This document shows positions 14,938-26,436 of a stretch of 64,000 bases of DNA, piece after piece; position 1 is the stretch's first letter, and each line of letters begins with the position of its first letter. The position numbers and the translations under genes were made by a program. Under the pieces are notes generated by a model that was given only the letters and a program-made list of their open reading frames with translations, ran no database searches and had not been told where the DNA came from. The DNA is from Numida meleagris (lineage: Eukaryota; Chordata; Aves; Galliformes; Numididae): assembly GCF_002078875.1 (NCBI RefSeq), contig NC_034409.1, positions 12,061,399 to 12,125,398 of the forward strand, given 5' to 3'.

Positions 14938-15127
14938 GTGATGGAACGATGGGAGAATCAAGGCAGCCCTCAAACAAGCCTATCTGCTCCAGCTATGCCA
15001 CAGAATATTCCCTACCCACCCACTCTTCACAGGAGTTCATTTCCCGATTCAACAGAGGCCTTTGATCCGCGGAAACCTGACCCATATGAGCTGTATGAGA
15101 AATCAAGAGCTATTTATGAAAGTAGGC
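14938..15127 (+). CDS. MAGI2: MAGI2 coding exon 1 of window: linker between PDZ3 and PDZ4
   Basis: This exon encodes residues 1-63 of the segment plus the first base of codon 64. It forms the flexible linker ahead of PDZ4. It starts after the acceptor TTCCAG, in phase 0, with VMERWENQGSPQTSL, and ends with PDPYELYEKSRAIYESR before a consensus donor (C|GTAAGT). The block SFPDSTEAFDPRKPDPYE is, from memory, nearly identical to the mammalian protein, while the proline-rich part before it varies. No folded domain is expected. The 190-nt length gives phase 0 in and phase 1 out, which fits both the 42-nt exon that follows and direct joining to the exon at 31665. Confidence 0.95.
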
Positions 15128-15579
15128 GTAAGTGAAAATCCTGTTCATCCTGCTGGCCATTTAATATTTCAGTTTTTTCCTATGAATGTGCCATTGCTGA
15201 CACAACTTTCCTTAATTAACTTTTGTGATTTAAAGAAAGAAACTATAATCCCAGTTAATATAGGGCATTTCAAAAAATCTGCACTTGCATATTTTCCTAG
15301 ATCTTCATAGATTTTAAGGATTGTCTTTCACAGTTTTGTTTCCTGTTATTTCCACTCTCCCCATTTTGATTGAAGTCCTTAGTGAATAGTATATATGCCA
15401 CTCTATTTCGATGTGCTTTTTTTCTTTATGATTAACCAACAAGAGGATGTGAAATTATCAATATAAAGTTGTTACACTTGCTTTCAGATCAGCATTTATA
15501 AATGAAACTTCCATTTTCTTTCACTTTATAAAAATGACTATTGCAAGTTATGACATTGTCTTTGGTAGTTAGAAAGAAA

Positions 15580-15616
15580 CTTACAGTTACAGTAAAACTT
15601 ACAGTAAACTTACAGA
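15580..15616. repeat. Short tandem repeat of CTTACAGT units
   Basis: Three imperfect copies of a unit resembling ACTTACAGTAAA follow each other in intronic DNA, 450 bp after the linker exon. No function is apparent. Confidence 0.6.
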
Positions 15617-15660
15617 ACAGTACTGAGCTATCAAGATGCCTATCTTGATTTAACTTTAAG

Positions 15661-15835
15661 AATCATAGAATGGCTTGGGTTGGAACGGACCTCAAGGATC
15701 ATCAAGCTCCACCCCCCCTGCTGGAGGCAGGGCCACCAACCTCCATGTCTAATACTAAACCAGGCTGCCCAGGGCCCCATCCAACCTGGCCTTGAACACC
15801 TCCAGGGACGGGGCATCCACAACCTCTCTGGGCAG
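15661..15835 (-). repeat. CR1 LINE 3' end, minus strand
   Basis: The plus strand begins with AATCATAGAATGGCTTGGGT, which is the reverse complement of the typical CR1 3' terminus with its ATTCTATG repeat. It continues through the CR1-typical phrases TGGCCTTGAACACCTCCAGG and AACCTCTCTGGGCA. It is a 5'-truncated non-LTR retrotransposon copy of the kind that dominates bird genomes. It looks relatively well preserved and has no coding capacity left. Confidence 0.93.
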
Positions 15836-18800
15836 TAATATACCACATATATTCCACAACAAGAATAAAAGGGGTTAAACTCGTGTATTCCTTCCCATAA
15901 AGAACATTTCCTCAAAATTGAGAGTTTCTTCAAAGCAGTTTTTACTTGCACACATCACCTTTCAATTCATTTTATAAATTACTTTATTTGATAGCCTGAA
16001 TTACTTTATTAATTACACAAAATATTGCATCACAGCAATAAACCTCTTTATTTTAGATGAGCCCTGGGACACAAAGATTAACCTAAACTATCATAATCTG
16101 TAATCTGGGAGTTGCAAAATGGTATTCCAAAGGAAATATGCATTTGTCCCCAACACAGGGTTCTTCAGTGCCTTGTTCTTAATACTTCAGTTACAACATC
16201 AGCACCTCCTGTTTGGCTTTGGTATTTCCAGTCTTAAGCAGAATAGATATGCTGCAGGAAAATAAGAGTTGAACTTACACCAACTCTAAATTAATTTTAA
16301 CCCTAGTGTCTAAATTGCCTCTCACATTCCTCTATTGTTTGCCACTACGGCAAGTGCCACCATCTTCCACCACCCTGTAAGCAACCATGTAAGTGGAACT
16401 CCCTTGAATCAAAATTGTCACCTTAAAATTCACTTTTCATTGTCCAGACTTTTCTTCCTTTTTACTTTTTTTTTCCATTCTTTCAGTAAGTGCCTATAAT
16501 GAAGTTCCAAAGTTTAAATCTAAGTGCTTAAACAAATTGCTGGCATTTTTCAGCAATACCATGTATTTTATTTACAAATAATATATATAAAAATAAGTAC
16601 GGATCTGTGGACATACATCAGACTCCTTATAAAAAGTGTTTGATCTTTGATTATGAACTGTTTCAGTGTGTTTATACATTTATAGAGAGAGAGATTACAT
16701 GTAAATATAAAGAATATAAAGATTTGCCAGAGCAAAAATGCCATTCCACAGAGTGCTGGGATTTGGAACTATAAAGGGAAATTTAAGAAGTGAAGTATTT
16801 CATAGTTAACAAGAGTTTTAAGCCTCTGTACTGAAAACCCTCTTGTCTTTGTTTATTGCTTTAAGGAGAGGAAAATCTTTTACAAATAATTGCTTCACAC
16901 ATGGGTATTTTCTAGATGTGAGGCATTTAAGCAAAAATCTGAATATTCCATTCAACAAGGTCACTACTCTCTTCTGTGGTTAAAGCCACCAAGCCAAGAG
17001 TGGAAAAGCACAGATTTCCTACACCAACAGAAATACATTTGAAAGACAATTAAGAAAAAGTTATATATGTCATATTTATATATGAGATATTTATATTGCA
17101 CCTTCTTTGGTATTGATCATCAATATGAATAGTTCCTTACCAATGTAATTTCCATAAATATTAATGAAAGCAAATAGGCTCAGTCAATGTTTGCCCTTCA
17201 TAGGGCTGTGGGAACACTGATGTCAAGGACAAAGATTAGCTTACAACCTAAGCCAGTGACACAGTACACCAGAAGATACATTACACCATTCAATAAAAGA
17301 ATGAAGTGATTCGTTATCATTCATGGGTGCCTTCTATGAATTTTCTGCTTTCTTCCTTGACCAACATGAATTCCAGTCTTTGATTGGTATAATCTACTTT
17401 GTTCATGAGCACATGGTATGCCAGAGGAAGAATGGATAATTCATAGGTTGGAATTATGCTAAAACCTGTATTTAAATGATATAACTGCATTTGATTTCTG
17501 TCCAAGAGGCAAATGGAAACTGGCAACCTAGCCAAAATAAGAATTAAAAATCATGAAACTCCTAGGCCTAAAATAAGAAAGTGAGGGATGAAAAGCAAGA
17601 GTGCACTCCTCAGATTTTTAAGTGTCCTGATCTTCTAGCTATACTTGAAAGCTTTAATCTCTTCTGACTGTCACATCCTAAAAACCTTTTCTCTAAGCTT
17701 TGATTCTGCTATTCCCAACCAGATTGCTTCTGCAATCATTCATATCCCTTGGTCATAGACAACTGCTTCGAAGCATCTTTCATGTCCCTGACACTTTTGT
17801 TTCATAAATGCTATAAGCACATTAGCAAATTCAGTTTGTCATGCCTTTGTTTTTGTTTAGTTTGATTGTTTTATTTTGTTTTGATTCTTTACATAGCAGT
17901 AGCATTTCCTGAAGTGAGAGAAAAAACATGCGGGAAATCCATTACTGAGTCAAGAAATTGTCATCCAAATTGAGTATATGGGAGGCAGTTCCAAGATAAT
18001 ACATACTTAGTTTCCTGCCATGTGGCTGTGTCAAGCTAGTTGTCTTTAAGTGCACTGGAAAAGTTCAGCTACTTTGGGACTTTTTCAAGTCCTCCTTATC
18101 TCAAAGCAAGCTTGCCTTATCTCCTGGCAAGACCTGAAAAGAAAGAGATTTATCTCCTAAAAATAGCACAAGAAAGCGAACAATCATGACCTGGAAAACT
18201 CAGAAAGAAAGAGTAGTGCTGGATTTTGGTTTCCCTCATGGTGATGCTGTTATTAAACAGTTCACTTTCGTACTGCTATAGCTCTGAATTTCTATGGATC
18301 CTTTTATCAGAGGATCTCATTGCAGTCAGCACTCAGCAGGACCTCATCAAAGCCTCCTGCTTCCCCATCAAGGAGACGGGTGCGTGGTGCATCACGGTGC
18401 AGTGGTGTGAGCACAAGTGATGTGACTCAAAGCTGAGCAAGAACTAGGTCCAAGGAGCCTTATCACAAGCTTTTGCTCTAGCCCCTACATATGCTCACCC
18501 CTACCTACTGATAGCAAGAGAGGGTCTCCAAGCATGAAGTCACCACTAAAGAAGATCTTTTTCGTTCTACAGAAGCGTTTTCTGCCCCAGGTGTATGAAG
18601 GCCCTGCATGACCATGTGCAATAGGGAGATTTCAACTTTTAATGATCACGTATGAGTTACAAAGGACTATTTCTTTTGCACTGAAATGGTTTTGCAGAGT
18701 CTGTTCTACCAATATGGGTTTGAGACAAATCAAATGATGCATATTTACAAAAGTGGAGTGCAGCTGTATTTTGTAAGTTGTAGCTCCTTGGAAAATTGTG

Positions 18801-18888
18801 TCACCTGTTAGCTGTTGCCTGTCAGCTCTTACCTATCAGCTGCCACCTTTCTCTGCTGTCACCTGCCATCAGCTCTGCTCAACAGCTC
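18801..18888. repeat. Degenerate 14-17 bp minisatellite-like tract
   Basis: Five to six diverged units follow the pattern ACCTGTCAGCTGTC or similar: CACCTGTTAGCTGTT, GCCTGTCAGCTCTT, ACCTATCAGCTGCC, ACCTTTCTCTGCTGTC and ACCTGCCATCAGCTCTG. Several units contain CAGCTG or CACCTG E-box cores, probably as a by-product of the unit sequence. Confidence 0.6.
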
Positions 18889-21800
18889 AAAATAGCCAAA
18901 AAGGAGCATAAAGTGCTTCCCAAGATTGATGAAGTCACATCCTCAAAAATAGCTGTCTGAAAGTAAAAGAAGGGAAATTGTTTTCTTACTTCTTTCTCAC
19001 TCCTTTCTGCAGCTACATCTCTTCTGCTTTTTTTTTCTTCCCTCCATTAAAGAGAACCTATGCAGCTCTCTGCTGTCCACATTTTTCACCAGACTCAGAA
19101 ATGGAGGAGAATCTCTGCTCAAATAATTGGACTATTTTTCATATTTTCCATCCAAATATACAATTTAGATGTCTTAAAGGCAAAACCTTTAACTTCTTTC
19201 TCCTTATGAAAACTCTTGTAGTGTAAATGACAGCACTGTGACTCTGAGGATAATCATACCTCATTATCATGAGGAAAATCAAACATGACACCTCAGATCA
19301 GGAATTTCATGTTAATAAAAAACATTGTGAGTCCATGTGAACCACTTGTTACAGTTGTAACTGGAGTGCTGCAAAACCTACTCTCCTGAATTTAACATTC
19401 TTGCCTTTAAACATTTTCCTTATCTTATATGGAACACTACTTTCTGTAAATACACAGTTAAAGACTGACTTTGTTCAGAGGTCTACGTATGCACACATCA
19501 CTCAAACAGGGGACACAAAGCTGCTGGGAATCATAATGCTATAATTTATCTCCCATTATAAAATGTGTAATATAAATTTGGCTTTATGTTTCTCTAAAGA
19601 AAACAGCAAAATGAAACATCTCTTCATAGTAATTAGGCTACATTTCTCTTTCAGTCAGTGTTGTAGTTCAGGGCTGGCAAAGTGACACAGAAATGCCAGT
19701 AGGAAGAACAAGATAAGCTAGTGATACGCTCTCATTAAAAGTGAAGTCTGGACAATTATAGCTCCATCTTTAGGAGGACGAAGACCCCTTCTTTCAAAAT
19801 CTCCCATGTTAATTTCTCTCCTCACCATGGTGTCATGAATTTCCCAAGTTCTCTTCAAATTTACCATCTATCTGTCTTATGCACTGTAACTCCTTTTTCT
19901 TCTGATAAACTGGAAAGCAACCAAAAAGCAAAGTCCACCAATAACTGAGAAGCCTGTAGATAGTAAATTTATTAGCATAATATATTATTAGCCTTTATGA
20001 AATAAGAGTGTTTTCTCATAGAAACTTCTGAATGACATTCACTTAGGGTCATGTCAGGCATTTTGATACAAATTCCCAGGCTGCCTTTCCTCTGAAATAT
20101 CATTGCAGAAATTCAGAATAGATACAATTTCAATTATCAGCTATAGGAAAGATTTGTCACACAACGTTATACAGATCAATAATGTGTAACTTTGAAAATA
20201 CCATTTTTGCAGAAAAATATTAAGGCCATCAGAGTTTTCTAACTCTGATACTCATAGGATATTAAAAAAAAAATCGAGTCTGTAGAACTGAATGCACTAT
20301 CACCTGAGAGGGTCTATGGCACAGCCTCCATCAAACCAGAATTTTCTACTTGGTGCTTGCTGGCTGAAGGCCTGCACAGTTGCACTCTTAAAAAACTGAA
20401 GAAATTTTTTCACATAACTGTTATGACCATTTTTTCAGACTGTATTTCCTTCCTTCCCTCCCTACCCCCCCAAAAAAAAGGCTTTTAATTTTTTTCCACT
20501 TTTGCTTACCTTTAGTCCAGAGAATTTCACATCTTGTTTATGGTGCTTTAAAATATATTTAATTGGAAACTAATAAGTGTAATGTGAAGTGCTACGGTAG
20601 TGTTTAATACATAGTGATCTGATGTATTATAGAAATATGAAGCAGTTTTTTGTATGGGTGAAGGGTTCTAGTTTGGAATTTTCCTTGTGCTCAGTTTGCC
20701 GCATCATTCAGCCTCTCTGCTCACCAGTTCCTGCCTCAGTGAGATATGCCGGCTTTCACTTAGTAAATAATAGACTAAGTTACTAATTATTGTGTATTAG
20801 CATCAAACTGGTCCTTGAACTAGAGTATGAGCAACTGAGTTGTAGGAAGATAATTTCTCCAAGGAATTTCCAGGCAGAACGGGTATTTCTTTTCCTTATA
20901 TCTTTTTCTACCCCAAGCAAGAGATTAAGAGCTGGAAACAGATTAAGACTTCATATTACTAAATGAATGCAATCATTTATTTTATTTTTTCTAGTAAGAA
21001 CTTATTATTAATGAAAGGAAAGGAAATTTAGCAGACCAGCTTCAAATAATTTCGTGTTCATCACTGCAGAAAGAGTTACTCACCATGGCAAAATGGATTT
21101 GTTGGTTATAAGACCTGACAGTGAAACCAAAAGCATTTTCAAATGGAATTATAAGAATACCATCATCACAGTACTGTGGATGTAAAGTGATTTTGATTGT
21201 TAGATTGTAAAGTAGATCCCAAACAACCTACCCTAATATGATGTGTCAGTTTTACAACTGATTGCAGCATTAAAGATGCAGTATTCCTTTCTCTCAAACA
21301 ATTTGCAGTTTACTAAGAGGTGCACAAATAGATTTTCATCTGCAAAGTGATAAGGTGCACATAAGAAGTTAAAGTAATAATTTAAGTAAGAAAACTGACT
21401 TGCAAGCATTGGAAATTGGTCACAGGTTATCATCTCCAGCAGAGCAGGGCATGAGACCAATGGGAACAGCATTGCCTGTGTGCGGCTTCAGTCTGTTCCT
21501 TGCCCACATTTGGAAAGGACATCATTACATGATCATATTCATCCCGTTCATTTGTAAAACTCTCCTTTACCTAAATCATGGGTAGAACTGAGAAGCTGAA
21601 ACATCACTTTCATTTCAGGAATGTGTTTGGTTTATCGTTTATTTTATTTTCATAAACATTTTGCAGATTTCAGTTTCAAAACTATGAATCCTTAAAATGA
21701 ATGGAGAGTCTGTACATTATTTTAAATTAAATAATAATCCAGACCTACAAGCTTTTTACTCTCCCATCTTCTAATAGCAAACTTACCTTTCCACTGATAT

Positions 21801-24511
21801 GGACAAAATCTTGGTGTACAGCAAATCTTTCCTGGGCTCCCCCAGCAAAAAGTAAGAGTTCGTGATATAACTAACTGTGTGCTTAACTTGAAGTTAGTCA
21901 TGAGGAAAGATCGTATTGTTCCTTGTTTCTGAGTGTCTAGAAATTCCTAGAAATTTTACTTTATATTACGATGTTTAGAAATAAGATCTAGGAATATTGG
22001 AAATTACTTCTGATAGAGGCAATTCTACAGCCAATACCTTGTCTTTTATTTCCAGTATAACAACTGGTCCAGTAAAAGATACTACAGATCTTCCTTCCTC
22101 TAGAAACAAGACCTTGTCAAATTAGAATCTTTATTATCTCCTCCTGTAGACAGATGGATAACTGGAATGTGAGACATTTGGTTCAGGAGAGGTAACCAAC
22201 TCTAAAGACAATGGAAACAGCTATTAGCCACTTTCTATAAGGAAAAGAAACTAGAACTGAACAAGTCAAGCAGTGAAACTTTTATCCTATTTATTGTGAA
22301 TTCTCTACTTTCCTAGTAATGATGGAGAAGATATCTCACAGGTGGTTGGCATCGTAGCCACTGTTTGAGCTTGCATGTCTGAATCTCAATTTTATTTTAT
22401 CCATCTTACTGAGAGAACTGGATTAGCACACGAAGGAGGAATGTCTAGAAGAAATCTTCAAATATGAAAGTTACTATAGAAGAAAAGAGCAGTAGAAAGT
22501 TCTCCTTGTCTACACAGTTAATAAGTAGTAGGATAAAACTGCAGCATGCTAGATTTGATAAAAATTACAAAAGCAACTCTAGACGTAAGGATATTTTGTA
22601 AGTACTGCTAGAGATTTCTTGAAGAGCATGTAGAGCCACAGTAAACAGGAATTTTCAGGAACAGGTTAGAGCAGGTGGATCCAACAGGGAGTAGATGGGC
22701 TGGGCCTGATCTTTCACCAGGTAAATCATGGGGTGACCGAACAAGCAGCAAACAGCCTCACAATTCAGAGCTTCCTTTTGCACTGCCACCTACTCCAACA
22801 TGCTAAGTGTCATCAGTGAAACAGCCCTTGGAGGAGTTCCTGCTACTGAAACAGTCTGTGTCAACAAAAACACCTCCTCTTTTGCCCTTCCAGCTGCACC
22901 GTCTCCATGAGACAGCAGGGAGGGCTCTGCAGCCAGCACATACATGTTCAGCTGCTGCTGTGAAGGACAGAGGAAAGGAAAAGACATGTTTGCATGGGAA
23001 GGACAGCCTCTGTGTGTAGGCTGCTACTGGAGTTCCTATTATCCAAAGCTGGCCCCTGAAATTAGCAGAACTGGATCACCTGGAGATAGGCAGACTCCTT
23101 TCAGAAATGTCTTTATGTCTGTTTCAGTCTGCACAGATGCTGGGTAAATGATTACCTACGGTTCTTTTTTAAGGTGGTTTTTTAATCTATTGAGATGACA
23201 TTTACGAGAAACACAAAAAGGCAAAAGAGAGGAAAAAATCAGTTTATACAGATGCCTTGACTGTGATTTCTCGAGACTTATAAAAAATAACTAATTCTTC
23301 TCATTACTGCTTTAATTTTACAGAAGTAAAAGATATAGGGTGTGGACAGGGAGGACACTGGAGAGGCTCTGCTTATACTGGTGAATCCTCTATTCAGCCT
23401 CCCTCATCTCCCTTCTCTCATCTCCCTCATTAAAATTTGCACTAATTGTAATGCATTCTATATTTGCAGTGCCGTCTGCGTGCTCTTTAAAAGTCTGTTC
23501 GTGGTTGTGGTGCTGGGCAGCCTGGTCTCTTTGTGCTGCCCTCTCCAAACATGCCTTCTGCTGCCACATTTCCTGAGAGGTGGAGATAGGAAGTTTAATG
23601 TAGTCAAATATTAGGAAATGCCAAAATGCACTTACTGCCAGGAAGTACATGGAAAGTTTTGAACTGCCATACGTAAAGGTTAGTTTCCTATAAAAAGTAA
23701 TTCACGAGTTTTTATAAAAAAGATCTTGCTACAGCCTGTCAGCATTTGGTAAAATTACCAGTTCAGTTTGTTCTTAGCAGATACAAGGCATGAGGACATG
23801 TAGAAATTCTATGCATTCTGCCTGGCTGGGAACCAGTCTCTGTGGTCCTTTCTCTTCCCTTGGAAACAGTTTCTCTCTGGGGTCTTTGAACCTGGAGTTA
23901 TATGAGTTTTGGAAAGAACTACCTATAGCCTACATTTGACATGGGCAGATGTTGCTACTAAAACTTCTTATTTTATATTAAATGTTCTTCAGATATCATC
24001 CCTCTTTTGACATTTTTTACAAGTTGCTAACAGCTTGCCTATCACATGAGCCCAGACTCTTAAAGATGATATTCTATTTTTCGAAGTGCCAGAAAGAATT
24101 ACAAAGATCCTAGACCCTACTGCTGGTAGCAGATTCCTCCTAATTAGAACACAGCTTTGCTGTATTTACAACTAATGAAGGTCTTCACTTTGATTTATCT
24201 TTCTGGCAGTCATATGTTTAAGAACTTTTAGGCTTGATTCAACAGCTCAGTATAGCAAAATAACAAATTTCATGTGTGTGAATTTCTGAACTGCAACAAA
24301 AACAAATGCTAGACGTGAAATGGTAGATTATGAGAAGTAATGACAAATAACACCAGGAGTCTCTAAATGAGGTTCTCCAGAGAAAAGATACCCATATTGG
24401 AGCAAAAGCCAGGTGAGACTTAATTACATTAGCTCTGAAGAAAACTAGCTTATTGACAGGCACTTTTCTTGGGCACAATCAGAAGTTTACCAAATGATAC
24501 TGCTAATTTAC

Positions 24512-24525
24512 AAAAAAAAAAAAAA
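24512..24525. repeat. Poly-A run
   Basis: Fourteen consecutive A residues in an intron. Confidence 0.85.
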
Positions 24526-26394
24526 TTACTATCTTAACTTACTATCTTATTGTTCCCCAGTTCGTCGCAATTTGAGCACATTTGTGCTTCTTTCACTCTG
24601 CTTCTTGAGGCCAAATCTAAGGGATATTAGACTGCCTGGAAGCAGAACCAGAAACAGAATGAACCAATGGTACAGCAGCTCAAAAGAATAATTCTAGCTG
24701 GGTGATCAACAGAAAAGGGTTGGGTGCTTAGCTTATTGAGACTATCAAGATGAAATTGCTTTCTGTACATTAAAATCATTGAAAAGATTTGAGTAAAAAG
24801 AATCATTTCTCCAAGCTTTCAGTGGAGCAGCATCTGTTTCCAAGGTGGTGGTTTTCAAGAGTTGTACTGATGGAATAATTTGCATTTAGATAGCACCTCT
24901 CGTTTGAGATATCTCAAATCAGTTTACAAAATCTAAAGCATGTGAAGAAATTACCTTTCACCTCCGAAGTTAGATTCAGACACCTAGAATCTAAAACACT
25001 GTGGCCCACATGACACAACTTATGACACAACAGGTGAACACAAATACAATTGGAGCACAGTATTCAACGGGTGTTCCTGTCCACTCAACTCTCTAGACTT
25101 TAGGTAAGCAGGGTATCAGTCTTCTGAAAGAGCAGCCATGAGCAGTAATGGCAGTCTTATAAATTCTTACCAAAAAATACAGAAATAAGACATTTGGTGG
25201 CATCCATCTTTATTTTTGGGATAATGTCTTTATCCTAGAGCTTTAGCTCAGTCTTGACTAAACTGAACTATGAATTTCTCATCTGCTGCCATTGCAGTCC
25301 TTTAGGAAGCAGTCCATCAGAAAGCCAGACAGGCAGCTTTAGTCCAAACTCTTCCTAAGTGGTAACAAGCCACCCACAGGTGCAATACTGTCTTCTCTCT
25401 CCACATCCAATTATTTCCAGAAGGTTTAGTCAAAAGTGCTGCCCCCCATTGTATGCTCTGGGCTCTTTCTGCCTGGAATGACGTACTTATTCCTATCAAC
25501 TGTCTCAAGAGGGTAAAATGCACTCAGCAGTTGAATCATTGCCCTACAGATGCTGATGTTACAGATCTTACCCTATTCATATCATGAAATGTGACTGGTA
25601 ATGATATTTTGGTTTAGAGTCACGTGAATGTGCTAGCACTTTATTACCTATTTACTCTCAGTAGGCAAATGCGAATAACTTCTGGTCTGGGATGTTTTGC
25701 ATTTCATTCTGGATACTGCAGGGATCGTAACACAAATTCTGTTACAGCATGTCAAAATCATCAAAAGAAATGTGACTGTGAATTCAGCTATGGATTTGTT
25801 CCAGATTCCTCTAATGCCAGCAAGGTAGCTGTATGTGAAAATAAACTAATGATTAGTGCCCTGTATGCAAAATGCAACTACCTTGAAACTACCTGCATGA
25901 GAATTGAAATCATCTGAATTCGCCTTTACATACAACCATTAGTTGTTTGCTTCTAGCAAAATCTTGTTCTTCATGATGATAAAAGAGTTTGCAGTTGAAT
26001 TGGATAGAAGCAATGGTCAAGTCATCTAAACACAGCCATTAAACCTTTCATTTTATTGCTGTGCTTGAATAAGCACAAATATTGTCACTAACTTTCACAA
26101 TTATAAATGCATTAACAATTTTATCTTCATCATAAACAATCTTCTGTTAAAGGAATACTACCATCATGCTGTCTCTTTCACTTTGCTTAGAAATGGACAA
26201 AGAGGTCTACATTTAGCAGGAGCACATACATGTTCTATCTATAAAGTCAGGAAGGAGGGGAAGAGAAAAAAGATATGTAATAAAAATTGGAAATCACCCT
26301 TCGGTAGTTCAAAATACAGCAGAGAAAGTGATGCTGCATCTTTAAATAAATTGAGAAATTTATTTCATCTTTGACTCCCCATTTTCCTATTCAG

Positions 26395-26436
26395 AACAAG
26401 TGCTGCCCAGGACTGGTTTTCGAGTGGATTCCTCTG
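26395..26436 (+). CDS. MAGI2: MAGI2 42-nt cassette exon with a GC donor
   Basis: This small exon encodes residues 64-77 (QQVLPRTGFRVDSS) with its first and last codons split. Both sides are phase 1, so inclusion or skipping keeps the frame. Human MAGI2 isoforms of 1455 and 1441 residues differ, as I recall, by just such a 14-residue segment before PDZ4. The acceptor (TTCCTATTCAG) is strong. The frame requires the exon to end with TCTG, so the intron begins GCAAGT rather than GTAAGT, a GC-AG intron. Skipping would join AGG-C to GTCCC and give an Arg followed by PDYKEL. The GC donor and symmetric phase suggest regulated splicing, which is inference. Confidence 0.93.

Larger units (their letters stand above)
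15128..26394 (+). other. MAGI2: MAGI2 intron (11.3 kb)
   Basis: GT-AG intron between the linker exon and the 42-nt exon. It contains a minus-strand CR1 fragment at 15661-15835, a short CTTACAGT tandem near 15580, a 14-17 bp degenerate tandem tract at 18801-18888, and scattered AT-rich simple sequence. Open frames of up to about 97 codons (for example 25624-25917) have no recognisable product. The acceptor is preceded by a good pyrimidine tract. Confidence 0.85.

Noticed and set aside
25624..25917. A 97-codon open frame in the 11-kb intron
   Set aside because: It has no recognisable motif, no matching splice sites and composition like the surrounding intron.
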